Assembly (NCBI GenBank): GCA_903845155.1 | Contig: CAIMWN010000011.1 | Coordinates: 1-59,901, forward strand | Source: Oligoflexia bacterium | Lineage (GTDB): Bacteria > Bdellovibrionota > UBA1018 > CAIMNF01 | DNA length: 59,901 bases | Direction of reading: 5' to 3' | In this document: positions 49,304-59,792 of the stretch, in pieces | Layout: each line of letters opens with the position of its first letter | How positions within the stretch are numbered: the first letter of the stretch is position 1 | Made by a program: the position numbers and the translations under genes | Notes under the pieces: model-generated | What the model saw: the letters and a program-made list of their open reading frames with translations, nothing else | The model's database searches: none | What the model was told of the DNA's origin: nothing

Positions 49304-49750
49304 TTATCCAAAAATCAATTGAGTGCAGCTTAGCTTAATGGCTCGTCCATTCTTAATATAAGGAGTGTTGAGAACAGCTGGACTGGTTTGTGTACCAGTT
49401 CCATCTTTAATTCCTTCTTTTAGAGTTTTAACTGGCTCATAAAGCTTGAGATAGGTTCCACCCTTACCTACAAACAGTGTCCCTTTGCGATCAATTCCGG
49501 CGGGTTTAATTTTGAAAGGACTTGAGGTCCAAGTGGGGTCTGTACTGGTTTCGATTTGCATTGGAACCTTCACTTCGAGCTCATCTCTGAAAAAACCAGA
49601 ATCCCGATGAATCACAATAGTCTCAGCCTGGGTTCTATAATTGAAAGTCACTTCAACTTCAATTCCCTTACCGGTACATTTGTAAGTGGTATCATCCGCA
49701 TAGGCACTGAAAGCGGTAAGAAAACTGAGTGCGAAAATAATTTTATTCAT
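49304..49750 (-). CDS. small secreted protein of unknown function
   Basis: 148 aa with a signal peptide ending at SAYA (residue 18). The mature part is beta-rich with two cysteines (YKCTGKG near the start and KLSCTQLIFG at the end) that could pair. ATG 49750 has GGAG 6 bases upstream and gives a good signal peptide; the longer frame adds 8 unneeded residues. Its stop abuts the GNAT stop directly. No family recognised. Confidence 0.7.
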   Translation of the reverse strand: MNKIIFALSFLTAFSAYADDTTYKCTGKGIEVEVTFNYRTQAETIVIHRDSGFFRDELEVKVPMQIETSTDPTWTSSPFKIKPAGIDRKGTLFVGKGGTYLKLYEPVKTLKEGIKDGTGTQTSPAVLNTPYIKNGRAIKLSCTQLIFG

Positions 49751-49991
49751 AGTGAACTCCATGACTGATTTCAATAAATTTGTCCATTTTTACCATAGCT
49801 CGACAATTTAGTACACATCATATATTTAAAGCAATAGTTCAATCCATGTGGTGTTTTACTTAATGGTTTTAATTGATTTCGAAATTTTTCGAGCCAATAA
49901 AATTTTCTTCCAAAACACTTTAACAAAGCTCTTAAGTACACAAACGCCATATATGCAATGATTCGGCAAATTGAACACTCAGGGTGAAATA

Positions 49992-50153
49992 ATGAAGTGT
50001 TTTTTAAAACTAATTTTTGCCATTACTCACTTCAGCTTTTACGCGTTTGCCAAAGCTAGTTACTGCACTAGCACTGACGACAGCTGGGCAATTGAAAATG
50101 GCACCCTTTGCTGTGGTAAAAACTACAACAACTGGGAACCGATGACCCAATAA
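49992..50153 (+). CDS. short Cys-containing secreted peptide
   Basis: 53 aa. ATG 49992 follows AGGGTGA with 6 bases spacing. The first about 20 residues are a signal peptide (MKCFLKLIFAITHFSFYAFA); the remaining about 33 carry a lone Cys and a Cys-Cys pair (TLCCGKN). Unrecognised. It could be a secreted peptide or a remnant of a larger protein. Coding status is supported by the ribosome site and signal peptide only. Confidence 0.45.
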   Translation: MKCFLKLIFAITHFSFYAFAKASYCTSTDDSWAIENGTLCCGKNYNNWEPMTQ

Positions 50154-50203
50154 AGACCTCTATCGGCTTACGGAATGCTCAAACAAGTATATAAGGCATA
50201 AAA

Positions 50204-50238
50204 AAAGCCCCCTTGCAGACTAACTGCAAGAGGGCTTT
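50204..50238 (-). terminator. rho-independent terminator of groESL
   Basis: A 15-bp stem (50204-50218 with 50224-50238), loop of 5 bases, and a T tract on the minus strand (50201-50206 read as A on plus). The single imperfection is a G-U pair in minus-strand RNA, confirming the orientation toward groEL. Confidence 0.85.
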
Positions 50239-50302
50239 AAACTAACATTTGGGCTCAGATTTTTGACTCATTGCTGAACCAAAAGGTGGGCCCGACCTTT
50301 GG

Positions 50303-51967
<1,665 letters not shown>

Positions 51968-51988
51968 TTATGTTCGTTATTTTTTAAA

Positions 51989-52276
51989 TTATTGAATGAT
52001 GCCGAGGATGTCTTCTTCACGCATCATGAGGAAATCATCGCCTTCGATTTTAATTTCAGTTCCTGCGTATTTGCCGAAAAGCACTTTGTCGCCTTTTTTC
52101 ACTTCGAGGGGACGAACTTTTCCGTCTTCAGCAACGCGGCCAGCACCTACAGCGATGATTTCGCCTTGGACTGGTTTTTCTTTTGCTGTATCAGGAATAT
52201 AGATTCCACCCTTTGATTTTTCTTCTTCTAGAAATCTTTTAACGAGTACGCGATCATGTAATGGACGAACTTGCAT
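51989..52276 (-). CDS. groES: co-chaperonin GroES
   Basis: 95 aa, full length. N-terminal [12 protein letters not shown], the mobile loop near [15 protein letters not shown], and C-terminal [15 protein letters not shown]. Ribosome site AAGGAG 8 bases upstream. Precedes groEL by 33 bases. Confidence 0.97.
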   Translation of the reverse strand: MQVRPLHDRVLVKRFLEEEKSKGGIYIPDTAKEKPVQGEIIAVGAGRVAEDGKVRPLEVKKGDKVLFGKYAGTEIKIEGDDFLMMREEDILGIIQ

Positions 52277-52330
52277 AGTTCAATTCTCCTTTTTGACTTT
52301 GGTTAAATCCAAAATTTTGGTTTCAGGTGA

Positions 52331-52359
52331 TTAAATGGTTCCGGATAGCTCCTTGTCAA
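52331..52359 (-). promoter_or_regulatory. candidate groESL promoter
   Basis: On the minus strand TTGACA (52354-52359) and ATTTAA (52331-52336) are 17 bases apart and about 55 bases before the groES ATG. I see no CIRCE inverted repeat (TTAGCACTC-type) between 52277 and 52450, so HrcA control is not indicated. Confidence 0.5.
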
Positions 52360-52457
52360 CTCGGAAACCGTCTTTTTTGGAATAATGCTTAAAATATCAG
52401 GTATTTTGCGTCATTTACGACATGTGCAGCAATGCGTTACTTTTATTGTTTTTTCCC

Positions 52458-52486
52458 TTGACGTCGCTAACGCCCCGCGATACGAC
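52458..52486 (+). promoter_or_regulatory. candidate promoter for the small secreted protein
   Basis: TTGACG (52458-52463) and TACGAC (52481-52486) with a 17-base spacer, pointing to the gene at 52574. The -10 is a weak match. Confidence 0.35.
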
Positions 52487-52573
52487 CCTCCTCATCAAAA
52501 GGGAACGAACTCAATTTAGGCAGGGGATAGCAGGTCTAGAGAGTTCTGAGAAAATTGTGAGAGGGAAAAGAAA

Positions 52574-52906
52574 ATGAATACCAAGCTAATTGGTCTACTA
52601 ACAGTCGTGGCTGTTGCATATACCGTCCAGGACAGTACTGCCTCAACCGGAACTCCAGATATTTATTCTGAATCATTATACATGGAAAAGTCATCAGCCG
52701 AGATTCCAGGAAGCCTCGCCGCAAGTACCGGTAAAGAAGCTCCCATTGCCGCAGTAGTGGCTGGAAAACCTAAGGCTGTTGGAGTAATCGCTAAGGCATC
52801 TGTGCAGAAAATCAAGTATATGTCGGACGATGACAGCACCCCAGAGACCGTGGATCAAGCCCTGGGGCAGGCTCCTGTAAAAAAGAAGCACAAAAGATCA
52901 CTTTGA
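52574..52906 (+). CDS. small secreted protein of unknown function
   Basis: 110 aa. A signal peptide (cleavage near DSTAS, about 23) is followed by an Ala/Val-rich, mostly disordered chain and a basic end (VKKKHKRSL). ATG 52574 follows GAGGGAAAAG. No family recognised. It overlaps the 3' end of msrB on the other strand by 9 bases. Confidence 0.6.
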   Translation: MNTKLIGLLTVVAVAYTVQDSTASTGTPDIYSESLYMEKSSAEIPGSLAASTGKEAPIAAVVAGKPKAVGVIAKASVQKIKYMSDDDSTPETVDQALGQAPVKKKHKRSL

Positions 52907-53293
52907 TTTGAACTGAAGAGCTACTGAGTTCATGCAATATCGCTTGCCCGTGGGCTTCGGGCCATCATCGAACACGTGGCCCAAATGAGAATCGCACTTT
53001 GCACACAAAACTTCGGTGCGGGTTTGCCATCCCAATTCATGGTCAGTCTGGTATTTCATGGAGCCATCGGAAATGGGCTCAAAAAAACTAGGCCAACCAC
53101 AACCCGCATCGAACTTAGCATCGGAACGAAAAAGCTCAGCTCCACAGGCTCCACAACAATAGAGACCAATATCCCAAAAATCATTGTATTTACCGCTAAA
53201 AGGGCGCTCAGTCGCCTTCTCTCGAAGCACAGAATAGGCCTCAGGACTCAGTGTTTTCCTAAACGATTGGTTTGCTGAACTCTCGTCATTCAT
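52898..53293 (-). CDS. msrB: peptide-methionine (R)-S-oxide reductase
   Basis: Repairs Met-R-sulfoxide in proteins. 131 aa, normal MsrB length. The zinc ligands are Cys47/Cys50 (CGAC) and Cys97/Cys100 (CAKC). The catalytic Cys120 is in [11 protein letters not shown]. The signal-free N-terminus implies a cytoplasmic enzyme. Its neighbours (groESL, Hsp33 nearby) share a stress-repair theme but not an operon. Confidence 0.95.
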   Translation of the reverse strand: MNDESSANQSFRKTLSPEAYSVLREKATERPFSGKYNDFWDIGLYCCGACGAELFRSDAKFDAGCGWPSFFEPISDGSMKYQTDHELGWQTRTEVLCAKCDSHLGHVFDDGPKPTGKRYCMNSVALQFKSK

Positions 53294-53371
53294 GAATAGA
53301 AGTATACTCGACTCAGCTTTTTAGTTGCCTTTTTTTTCACCATTGGATAATCCTAAACGTCTGAAATGATT

Positions 53372-53447
53372 GCCCAGATAGCTCAGTCGGTAGAGCAGAG
53401 CCCTGAAAAGGCTTGTGTCGGCGGTTCGATTCCGTCTCTGGGCACCA
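53372..53447 (+). tRNA. tRNA-Phe (GAA)
   Basis: 76 bases with encoded CCA. Acceptor GCCCAGA pairs with TCTGGGC, followed by discriminator A and CCA. D-loop AGCTCAGTCGGTAGAGC; anticodon stem GAGCC/GGCTT with loop containing GAA; T-loop GGTTCGATTCC. The anticodon GAA is in the right position. Confidence 0.97.
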
Positions 53448-53575
53448 CTTCTTTCTTCACTTCAGACTTGATAAACCCCATTTAAAACTCACTTAGAACT
53501 CAAATTAAACCAGGCCTGTTTAATCTCAAACTAGTTATTGACTATTTTACTCAGGTATGCGATACTCCACCACTT

Positions 53576-56500
53576 ATGAATCGCATCCTTCGCTTTTTCT
53601 CACACCTATTGTGCCTGATCCTCATTTTACAACTCTCATTCGGGTATCGGGTGACTTCGTATGCGCAAAGTACCCATACCAGTGATGACGAACGAGAGCT
53701 GCACAAGGAAATTGGCAGTCTTCTCATTCATCCTGCGATCGCGGAAATTGAGAATGCCCCGGCTGAAGACGAGTACAACCTTCATCTCTCGCCTCAGGAT
53801 CCAATCGTGGATCAAAATCCATTTTTCTTAGAGAGTCAAAACTGGCAAGCCAAATCGAAACCGACAGACCATGAGGCGGTTGGCTTCGTTGAAAACGCTG
53901 ACGATCTCGTTATTCACCCAAGAGGCTTATCACAATCATGGACACTACGTGAATCGCTCCATCCTATTTTAGCTACTGACGAATACATTTACCTCTCCGC
54001 TCGTGATTCCTCTGTTTTCGCCAGCAAGGGAAATGGACAAGGCGTATTTGTCGTCCCTTACCAAAAATTAATTGAGTCTTCGATTACCAAGGCAAAAGTG
54101 CCCGTATTCTTTTTTCCACTTCCCGGTGAAGGCTGGAGTGGCAAAATGAGTGCGAAAGAAATCCCGCAACAAAACGTAGTCGTGCTCACCAACTCAGACG
54201 GAATTCCACTGCCAGTATCCGTTGACGATGTAAGACAGATCGTAAAAATTGAAACGCTTAATCTTCTGTTTGCAACTTCACAAGCAATGCAGCTCGCATT
54301 TGAGAAGCTCAAACCTCATCAGGAAGATGCAAGTCGATTACAAATTTCAATGGCAGACGCCATGAAAAGCCTCTCTCAAGAAATGTCGCAAGCACAACCC
54401 GACCCAAGCAAGAGCGCAAAAAAATTCTTGGCCCACACCAACGATGTATCTTCGACCATAGAAAAGATCTTAGGAACCCGTGAACTTTCACTCGCAAAGG
54501 GCTCTACAGCAGGTTTTGGCCTTCTCTATACTGGTTTTGATCTCGACCATCCTGAGTGGGGTTCCGCAGTTTTTTCACAGCCTGATGGCCGTACTTCTTG
54601 GACACAAAAAGTATTGCAAGTGTTCGGAATTCAAAACGCGCGCGCCCTCAATCCAGAAGTGGCAAAATTTCTGGCCCATACCATTCGCGTGATGACCGTT
54701 TGCGGAGTGGTGTTTGCGGGTGGAATTGTTGCTCGTCTCACCGTGCTTAAAGAAGAAATTGATCGCCGAATTGCAGAAGGTACCGCAAAAGGCTTAAAAA
54801 ACGCCGCTCTCCGAAGTTACTTCGATATATTTGCGCATTCTATCACCGTGGTTGCGCAAGTACCGTCAGTGTGGACATCACAAGCCCTGCGCTACACTCT
54901 GGACAAAATCGGAGTCAGTGAGAACAACGCCATCAGAAGATTATACAATGCGACTTTTGGCTTTTCACTTAAAACAAGTGACCACACCCCCGTTAACACA
55001 AAGACACTCATTCAAGGAGTTTTGGTATTAGGTGGAGTAGACACAGCATTGGTCGCATTTCAGGCATATTTTCTTACCGGTTGGATTGCAGATGGACTCG
55101 CGTGGGTGTTCCCTAACATGCTGCCTAGAGTGAATGCAGCTTATCACGCTGCCGATGCGGGCGTTTCTTTGTATCTCATGCTCTCGGTGGTACAAAACTT
55201 TATCGCTTACGTTTCTACGGGTGCGTATTCCTATGCACATGATGTTCAATCCAATAAAACTCTCGAGGGTGAACGCTCTGTGAGCACCTCTATGCAAGGT
55301 GAAGGCAAAAATCCCAATTCGCCTCTCTACAAGGCGGAATATGACCTCAGAGTAAAAAACTATGTCCGGGACGCTATGGAACGACAAGGGCTCCCCAATG
55401 AGAGTGAGTTCTTATTTGATGCAAATACTCTCTACGGAAATATTATTGGAGTCATTGGTTATGAAGCCCCCAAGAATGCTCCACCCACTGCTTCCTATCA
55501 GGCCACTATTAGACCAGGCTTAACTGCACGCGCACTCCAAAACGCAATCGATGTTGCCGCTAAGAAAAGCAAAAATGATCCGGCTTCACTTAATAAAAAA
55601 GGAGCACTCCTGATGCTTCAGCACGCTCAAACAGAAATGAGCTTTCTTCGTAGCTTCATTGATAATCCATCTGCATTTTTTTCTGTTTATGACTTACTTG
55701 ATGTAGCAAAACGCTTTAAAGAGGTGCGAATGGAATTAGTGGCGCTGACGGATACAAGCACTAATGAAATCATCGTGCCAGAGAGTTGGAAGAACATTGA
55801 TCTTGGACCTGCCAAACTTGCCGCTAAAATTTTTAGAAAATCGTTTTTTGAGATCATCGCCATTCCGAAGGAACAAGCTAACGCTTCCTCGACTGTTGGC
55901 CGCGTGCTCTCCGCTCCCTTTCGCTTTGTAGAAAATACTTTTGAAAATTGGCAAATTCGCCGGGCCATTACTCGTGCAAAAGAAAAATATATTGGCCAGA
56001 CGGGTGAAAACCCAAATGACGTCCAAGCAGAAGCATTGGAAGTGCCGAGCGACCACAAGAAACTTTGGGACCAGTTGCTTCAAAAGGAACTCGTCAGTGC
56101 AATGGGAATATCGCTCGATGAAAGTGAAGCTGATTTCTTAGCCACGGTGGATGCTGCCGCAACCACAAAACTAGACCAACGTCTCAATTCAGATCTGGAA
56201 TTCAAGACACAACTGAAAAAACTTGCTCCAGGTGAAAGAAATAAGGTAATTGCCTTAGAGAAAGCTGACTTGTTCTCTGAATGCTATGTAGATGCAACCA
56301 TTGTCAAAGAGACGGTTGAAGCACTTTCGCCATTGCAGCCCGGAATCTTACAAAAAATTCGTCAGACAAAATGGGTGAGAAAATCAAACGTCGTCACTTA
56401 TGGGTTACGTGCCGTAGAAGGTGTATTTTCAAACTCCCGCTATCAGTTGGGGCTTTGGGCTAAAGTCCTCCGTACCATTCCCCTGCTTGAGGACATCATT

Positions 56501-56845
56501 CAAGGAAACTTAATTGTTTTTCGAAATCTTCCAGTGTCCGCAACCGTTGCTTACTGGTGGAGCTGGGCGGTTTGGGGCTCGGCCTATCCACGAATGACTT
56601 GGTTCATTAATACAGTCTTACTTGCCGGGACAACGGTACGAGCCGGATGGATGGTGACTCAGCGGATGACCGCAAACCTGGGAATTAAGCCGGGGGGAAC
56701 AACGGGCGGAATGATCAAATATGGCTTGATTGGTAGCTTTGCAACCATGTGGGGATTTTTCTTTTATCCCATGTATCAAAAGGATATCGTCCATAGTCTT
56801 TTAACATTTGGGTCACATTGCAGCAAAATTTTACTGGGTCATTAA
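53576..56845 (+). CDS. large multipass membrane protein of unknown function
   Basis: 1,089 aa. A signal-type helix (1-30) ends near VTSYA. Residues 31-370 are a soluble region containing FFPLPGEGWSGKMSAKEIP. Helices lie at about 372-391, 478-512 (probably two), 528-547, 989-1027 (probably two) and 1046-1067. Residues 550-985 form a long helical, charged, soluble segment between the two helix groups. I do not recognise any domain. No adjacent gene overlaps it; it starts 128 bases after the tRNA. Plausibly an inner-membrane protein with large periplasmic or cytoplasmic loops. Confidence 0.75.
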   Translation: MNRILRFFSHLLCLILILQLSFGYRVTSYAQSTHTSDDERELHKEIGSLLIHPAIAEIENAPAEDEYNLHLSPQDPIVDQNPFFLESQNWQAKSKPTDHEAVGFVENADDLVIHPRGLSQSWTLRESLHPILATDEYIYLSARDSSVFASKGNGQGVFVVPYQKLIESSITKAKVPVFFFPLPGEGWSGKMSAKEIPQQNVVVLTNSDGIPLPVSVDDVRQIVKIETLNLLFATSQAMQLAFEKLKPHQEDASRLQISMADAMKSLSQEMSQAQPDPSKSAKKFLAHTNDVSSTIEKILGTRELSLAKGSTAGFGLLYTGFDLDHPEWGSAVFSQPDGRTSWTQKVLQVFGIQNARALNPEVAKFLAHTIRVMTVCGVVFAGGIVARLTVLKEEIDRRIAEGTAKGLKNAALRSYFDIFAHSITVVAQVPSVWTSQALRYTLDKIGVSENNAIRRLYNATFGFSLKTSDHTPVNTKTLIQGVLVLGGVDTALVAFQAYFLTGWIADGLAWVFPNMLPRVNAAYHAADAGVSLYLMLSVVQNFIAYVSTGAYSYAHDVQSNKTLEGERSVSTSMQGEGKNPNSPLYKAEYDLRVKNYVRDAMERQGLPNESEFLFDANTLYGNIIGVIGYEAPKNAPPTASYQATIRPGLTARALQNAIDVAAKKSKNDPASLNKKGALLMLQHAQTEMSFLRSFIDNPSAFFSVYDLLDVAKRFKEVRMELVALTDTSTNEIIVPESWKNIDLGPAKLAAKIFRKSFFEIIAIPKEQANASSTVGRVLSAPFRFVENTFENWQIRRAITRAKEKYIGQTGENPNDVQAEALEVPSDHKKLWDQLLQKELVSAMGISLDESEADFLATVDAAATTKLDQRLNSDLEFKTQLKKLAPGERNKVIALEKADLFSECYVDATIVKETVEALSPLQPGILQKIRQTKWVRKSNVVTYGLRAVEGVFSNSRYQLGLWAKVLRTIPLLEDIIQGNLIVFRNLPVSATVAYWWSWAVWGSAYPRMTWFINTVLLAGTTVRAGWMVTQRMTANLGIKPGGTTGGMIKYGLIGSFATMWGFFFYPMYQKDIVHSLLTFGSHCSKILLGH

Positions 56846-56927
56846 TCCTGATCATTATACTGAAATACTCCTTGAAGATCACCATCGCCCAGCGGACAAT
56901 GGACGTGATCTTAAAAAGGAGACTCAA

Positions 56928-57344
56928 ATGAAAACATTCATGATCATCACACTCGTATTAGTACTTCAAACCCAAAATTCTCATGCAGCCACTACTCAAG
57001 TGAACTGTAAAGATGAAGCAAGCTACCCCATCATTACCCTTGCTGACCTTCAAACAGCAATCAATGCAAAAGAACCTGCAAAAAAACCCGCACTCATTGT
57101 GGACGTCAACAGTAATGATAGCTTCAAGGAAGCAAGTGTGACCGGTGCTGTTCATTTTACAAAAGCAGACGAACTCGCAAAAATTCTGCCTAAAGATAAA
57201 AATGCACTCATCGTTGCCTATTGTGGCGGACCAAAATGCACTGCTTGGTTTAAAGCAGCCAAAGTTGCTTGCGATGCAGGCTATACCAATATTCAACACT
57301 TTAAAGAAGGCATCTCTGGCTGGAAAAAAGCCAAGCACAGCTAA
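56928..57344 (+). CDS. periplasmic rhodanese-like protein
   Basis: 138 aa. A signal peptide ends near SHA (residue 20), followed by a single rhodanese domain with LIVDVNSNDSFKEASVTGAV and the active-site loop AYCGGPKCTAW (Cys99). Such loops carry sulfur-transfer or redox activity. ATG 56928 is chosen for its ribosome site (AGGAG); the longer frame overlaps the upstream gene and gives no signal peptide. Confidence 0.85.
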   Translation: MKTFMIITLVLVLQTQNSHAATTQVNCKDEASYPIITLADLQTAINAKEPAKKPALIVDVNSNDSFKEASVTGAVHFTKADELAKILPKDKNALIVAYCGGPKCTAWFKAAKVACDAGYTNIQHFKEGISGWKKAKHS

Positions 57345-57368
57345 TTTTTAAAGTCTATAACTCTAAAC

Positions 57369-57416
57369 GAGGCACACGTGCCAAGGGTTAATCCCGATGG
57401 CGCGTGTGCCTCTTTT
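57369..57416 (+). terminator. rho-independent terminator after the rhodanese gene
   Basis: Arms 57369-57382 and 57399-57412 pair at 13 of 14 positions (GAGGCACACG core), followed by TTTTATTTT. It separates the rhodanese gene from cysE. Confidence 0.8.
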
Positions 57417-57458
57417 ATTTTCTCCCTTTATTATTCCATCTCATTCATGATAAATTAT

Positions 57459-57974
57459 ATGCCCATGCAAGCACTCATACAGGCCTACAAAAAAAATGAT
57501 CCTGCCGCACAAAGTTCTCTCGAAGTGCTTCTCTGTTATCCAGGCATCAAAGCCGTTTTTTTTCATCGTATCTCTCACGCCCTCTATCTATTAAAGTTTC
57601 CCATCCTTCCACGAATGATTTCCGAGTTCTCTCGTTTTATTACTGGCATTGAAATTCATCCCGGTGCGAAAATTGGAAATTGTTTAGTCATCGATCACGG
57701 TATGGGTGTGGTCATTGGTGAAACGGCAGTGATCGAAGATCACGTGCTCATTTATCACGGCGTGACTCTGGGCGGAGTTTCTTTGCAACGCGGAATTAAG
57801 CGTCACCCTACCGTCAAGAGCAATTGCGTACTGGGATCGGGTGCAAAAATTTTAGGTGATATTGAAATCGGCGAAGGCTCAAAAGTAGGATCAAATTCCG
57901 TCGTCATTCATAGTGTTCCTGCAAACTCTACCGTAGTAGGGATCCCCGGCCGCGTTCTTGAAGCTAGTAAATAA
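57459..57974 (+). CDS. cysE: serine O-acetyltransferase
   Basis: Makes O-acetylserine from serine and acetyl-CoA for cysteine synthesis. 171 aa, the short EpsC-type enzyme rather than the 270-residue enterobacterial one. Left-handed beta-helix signatures: [51 protein letters not shown], ending [12 protein letters not shown] 57459 is chosen over ATG 57447 and 57465 by family length; the ribosome site is weak. Confidence 0.92.
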   Translation: MPMQALIQAYKKNDPAAQSSLEVLLCYPGIKAVFFHRISHALYLLKFPILPRMISEFSRFITGIEIHPGAKIGNCLVIDHGMGVVIGETAVIEDHVLIYHGVTLGGVSLQRGIKRHPTVKSNCVLGSGAKILGDIEIGEGSKVGSNSVVIHSVPANSTVVGIPGRVLEASK

Positions 57975-58179
57975 TACTGATTTCTCCGCTTGAGTGCTGA
58001 TTTTAATTACCGCCAGTAAGCGGACTTTCTTTCTTTTAAGGCATTTACTTGGGGTCGCCCGTCCATGGGCTGTCTTACGATCTCTTCCGGATTCATATCC
58101 CCAAGTAAATGCCTTAAAAGAAAAAAAGTCCGCTTGGTAAACCCATTTAAGTTCAGCGCTCAAGCGGAGAATTCAGTAT
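57974..58179. repeat. 206-bp near-palindromic element with long inverted repeats
   Basis: Arms 57976-58054 and 58099-58177 are each 79 bases and are inverted copies matching at 65 of 79 positions with no gaps. The outer 31 and inner 37 bases match best, and most mismatches cluster in the middle. The 44-base spacer is 58055-58098. Each arm has TA at its outer edge, and the element starts at the cysE stop codon. No protein is encoded. It could be a MITE (TA target of IS630/Tc1-type elements) or a cruciform-forming element. Confidence 0.85.
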
Positions 58180-58233
58180 ATAATTTAAGCTTTTTCAAGA
58201 AGTAATGCAGAAGCCACAACATCGACTCTCACT

Positions 58234-59082
58234 TCAACGATTCAATGTCTTCACTCTGCGGTATTGAGCCATTCCATATCTACAAAGTGAAAAATCAAAG
58301 CGTGTTGGATCTACCGGATCTAGCTTTTTAAGCTTTTCGGTGACTTCAATTGCGGTAAGCCAGTTTGCAGTTTTTCTGCTCGTTAACTTTAGCTCCTTTG
58401 ATATTTTAAAGAGATGCGTATCTATAGGAATTACAAGCTGATCGGTACGAATCTTCCCTGAAGTTCGCCAAAGGCCGAGATCGATTCCATCGTCTTCCCG
58501 CACCATCCATTTCAGAAACATCACCCAACGCTTACAGGCACTTTTTTGCTCGGGTGAGTTGAGCATGTGTTTGAAATAGGTCCCAGGCTTAAATGAACTC
58601 TCTTGAACCCAAAGACGGTAATCACTCACTATCCCAGAAAGACCTTCAGCGATGGAGGACGATTGGACCGAATGATGGACTAAAAAATGATTTTCTAAAC
58701 TTCCGTATTTCATCCATGAATTGCGGTAAAGCAAAAGAAGCATGACGAGGTCACGGTCAATATAAATTCGGTGTCTAAAACCCCTGAGTCTTCGCAATAA
58801 CTCTTGTGTAAGCTTATTTTCATCAGGTTCAAGAATCAGAAATTGTACCAAACTAGGATGTTCAGACTGAAGAGCAAGCAGGACACGCTCCACCGAGGCA
58901 AGGATTTGCTTTACCCCACCGAACGCAAATAATGCTGAGATGAGAGAAATCAGTTCGATGTCTTGATGTCCCTGAAAGCGTCGTGCAATGAACAAGGGAT
59001 CCCATTCCAAATATTTTGGATCATGAAACTCCTGATAGAGCTCAAGTATGATTTTTTGCGAGTGTGTTTTTTTTGAAACCAT
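58234..59082 (-). CDS. TIGR02757 family protein (DUF2400)
   Basis: 282 aa, full length. Family segments: DPLFIARRFQGHQDIELISL, FAFGGVKQIL, KRWVMFLKWMVREDDGIDLG, IPIDTHLFKISKELKLTSRK, and DPVDPTRFDFSLCRYG. The helical pattern resembles helix-hairpin-helix DNA glycosylase-like folds, but the function is not established. It begins inside the end of the membrane protein gene upstream (41-base overlap), so the two are co-translated. Confidence 0.9.
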   Translation of the reverse strand: MVSKKTHSQKIILELYQEFHDPKYLEWDPLFIARRFQGHQDIELISLISALFAFGGVKQILASVERVLLALQSEHPSLVQFLILEPDENKLTQELLRRLRGFRHRIYIDRDLVMLLLLYRNSWMKYGSLENHFLVHHSVQSSSIAEGLSGIVSDYRLWVQESSFKPGTYFKHMLNSPEQKSACKRWVMFLKWMVREDDGIDLGLWRTSGKIRTDQLVIPIDTHLFKISKELKLTSRKTANWLTAIEVTEKLKKLDPVDPTRFDFSLCRYGMAQYRRVKTLNR

Positions 59083-59605
59083 ACAGCAAGCTTACACTAC
59101 AGAGTAGCAATGATCCTTTGGCAGAAAAAAATTCGGCGAAAGAAATCATGTTTGTTGAAAAACCTTTAAACGAAGCTGTTAAAAGGATGGACTGACTCAC
59201 CAGCCCTAAAACCAGACCTAAACTTAACCCCGCAAAAGAAACGGCTACCGATCGAGTAGAACTTCTAAACCCTTTGAGAACAAAAAGTAGCGTTCTGAAA
59301 AAGAGTAACGCGCCGACTGTATGGGTGAGTGATCCCGTACCCGTCTTTTGTCCGATGCTAATTAACACTAATAAAAAAATCATGAGCATCACCATCGGTA
59401 CTAATTCATTCATGGTCGGGAGTTCAGTACGAGTAATTTTTGGAAAAAGACTCCAGATCAAACCAAATCCCATTGCACTCCAAAGCCCTGAGAGTATCCA
59501 CTCAGACGGAATCGTTCCGCCATGCGTTTGGTTCCATAGATAATAGGCAAGGTAGATTAAACTGACGGGGATAAAGTAACGGTAGGCTTCTGTACGATGA
59601 TTCAT
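59042..59605 (-). CDS. polytopic membrane protein of unknown function
   Basis: 187 aa with about six hydrophobic helices and short loops (YFIPVSLIYLAYYLW; VPMVMLMIFLLVLISIG; FAGLSLGLVLGLVSQSILL). No recognised motifs. It overlaps the TIGR02757 gene, suggesting a functional or at least transcriptional link. Confidence 0.7.
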   Translation of the reverse strand: MNHRTEAYRYFIPVSLIYLAYYLWNQTHGGTIPSEWILSGLWSAMGFGLIWSLFPKITRTELPTMNELVPMVMLMIFLLVLISIGQKTGTGSLTHTVGALLFFRTLLFVLKGFRSSTRSVAVSFAGLSLGLVLGLVSQSILLTASFKGFSTNMISFAEFFSAKGSLLLCSVSLLYGFKKNTLAKNHT

Positions 59606-59761
59606 GCGCTCTCAATTTTTGGATAAACTTAGTTTCTCCGTCCTATTTTAACTGTAAAAACTTTTGACAGCAATACCAGCTTTTGAACGTTGAAATTATT
59701 CTACTATTTTAATGGAATTGAACAATAACAAACGATTAAGTGATCAAATCTGCCTGTTTTC

Positions 59762-59778
59762 TTGGCACACCCCCTGCA
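59762..59778 (+). promoter_or_regulatory. sigma-54 (-24/-12) promoter match
   Basis: TTGGCACACCCCCTGCA has the -24 GG and -12 GC dinucleotides exactly 10 bases apart and keeps TTGGCAC. Transcription would start near 59789, only about 4 bases before ATG 59793 or about 19 before ATG 59808. Confidence 0.65.
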
Positions 59779-59792
59779 TTATTATTGTTCGT

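Noticed and set aside
56808-56927. Longer N-terminus for the rhodanese gene.
   Set aside because: It overlaps the upstream gene and hides a good signal peptide that starts at ATG 56928 behind AGGAG.
57891-58163. 90-codon minus-strand frame across the inverted-repeat element.
   Set aside because: It runs antisense into cysE and through a palindromic element; no ribosome site or domain.
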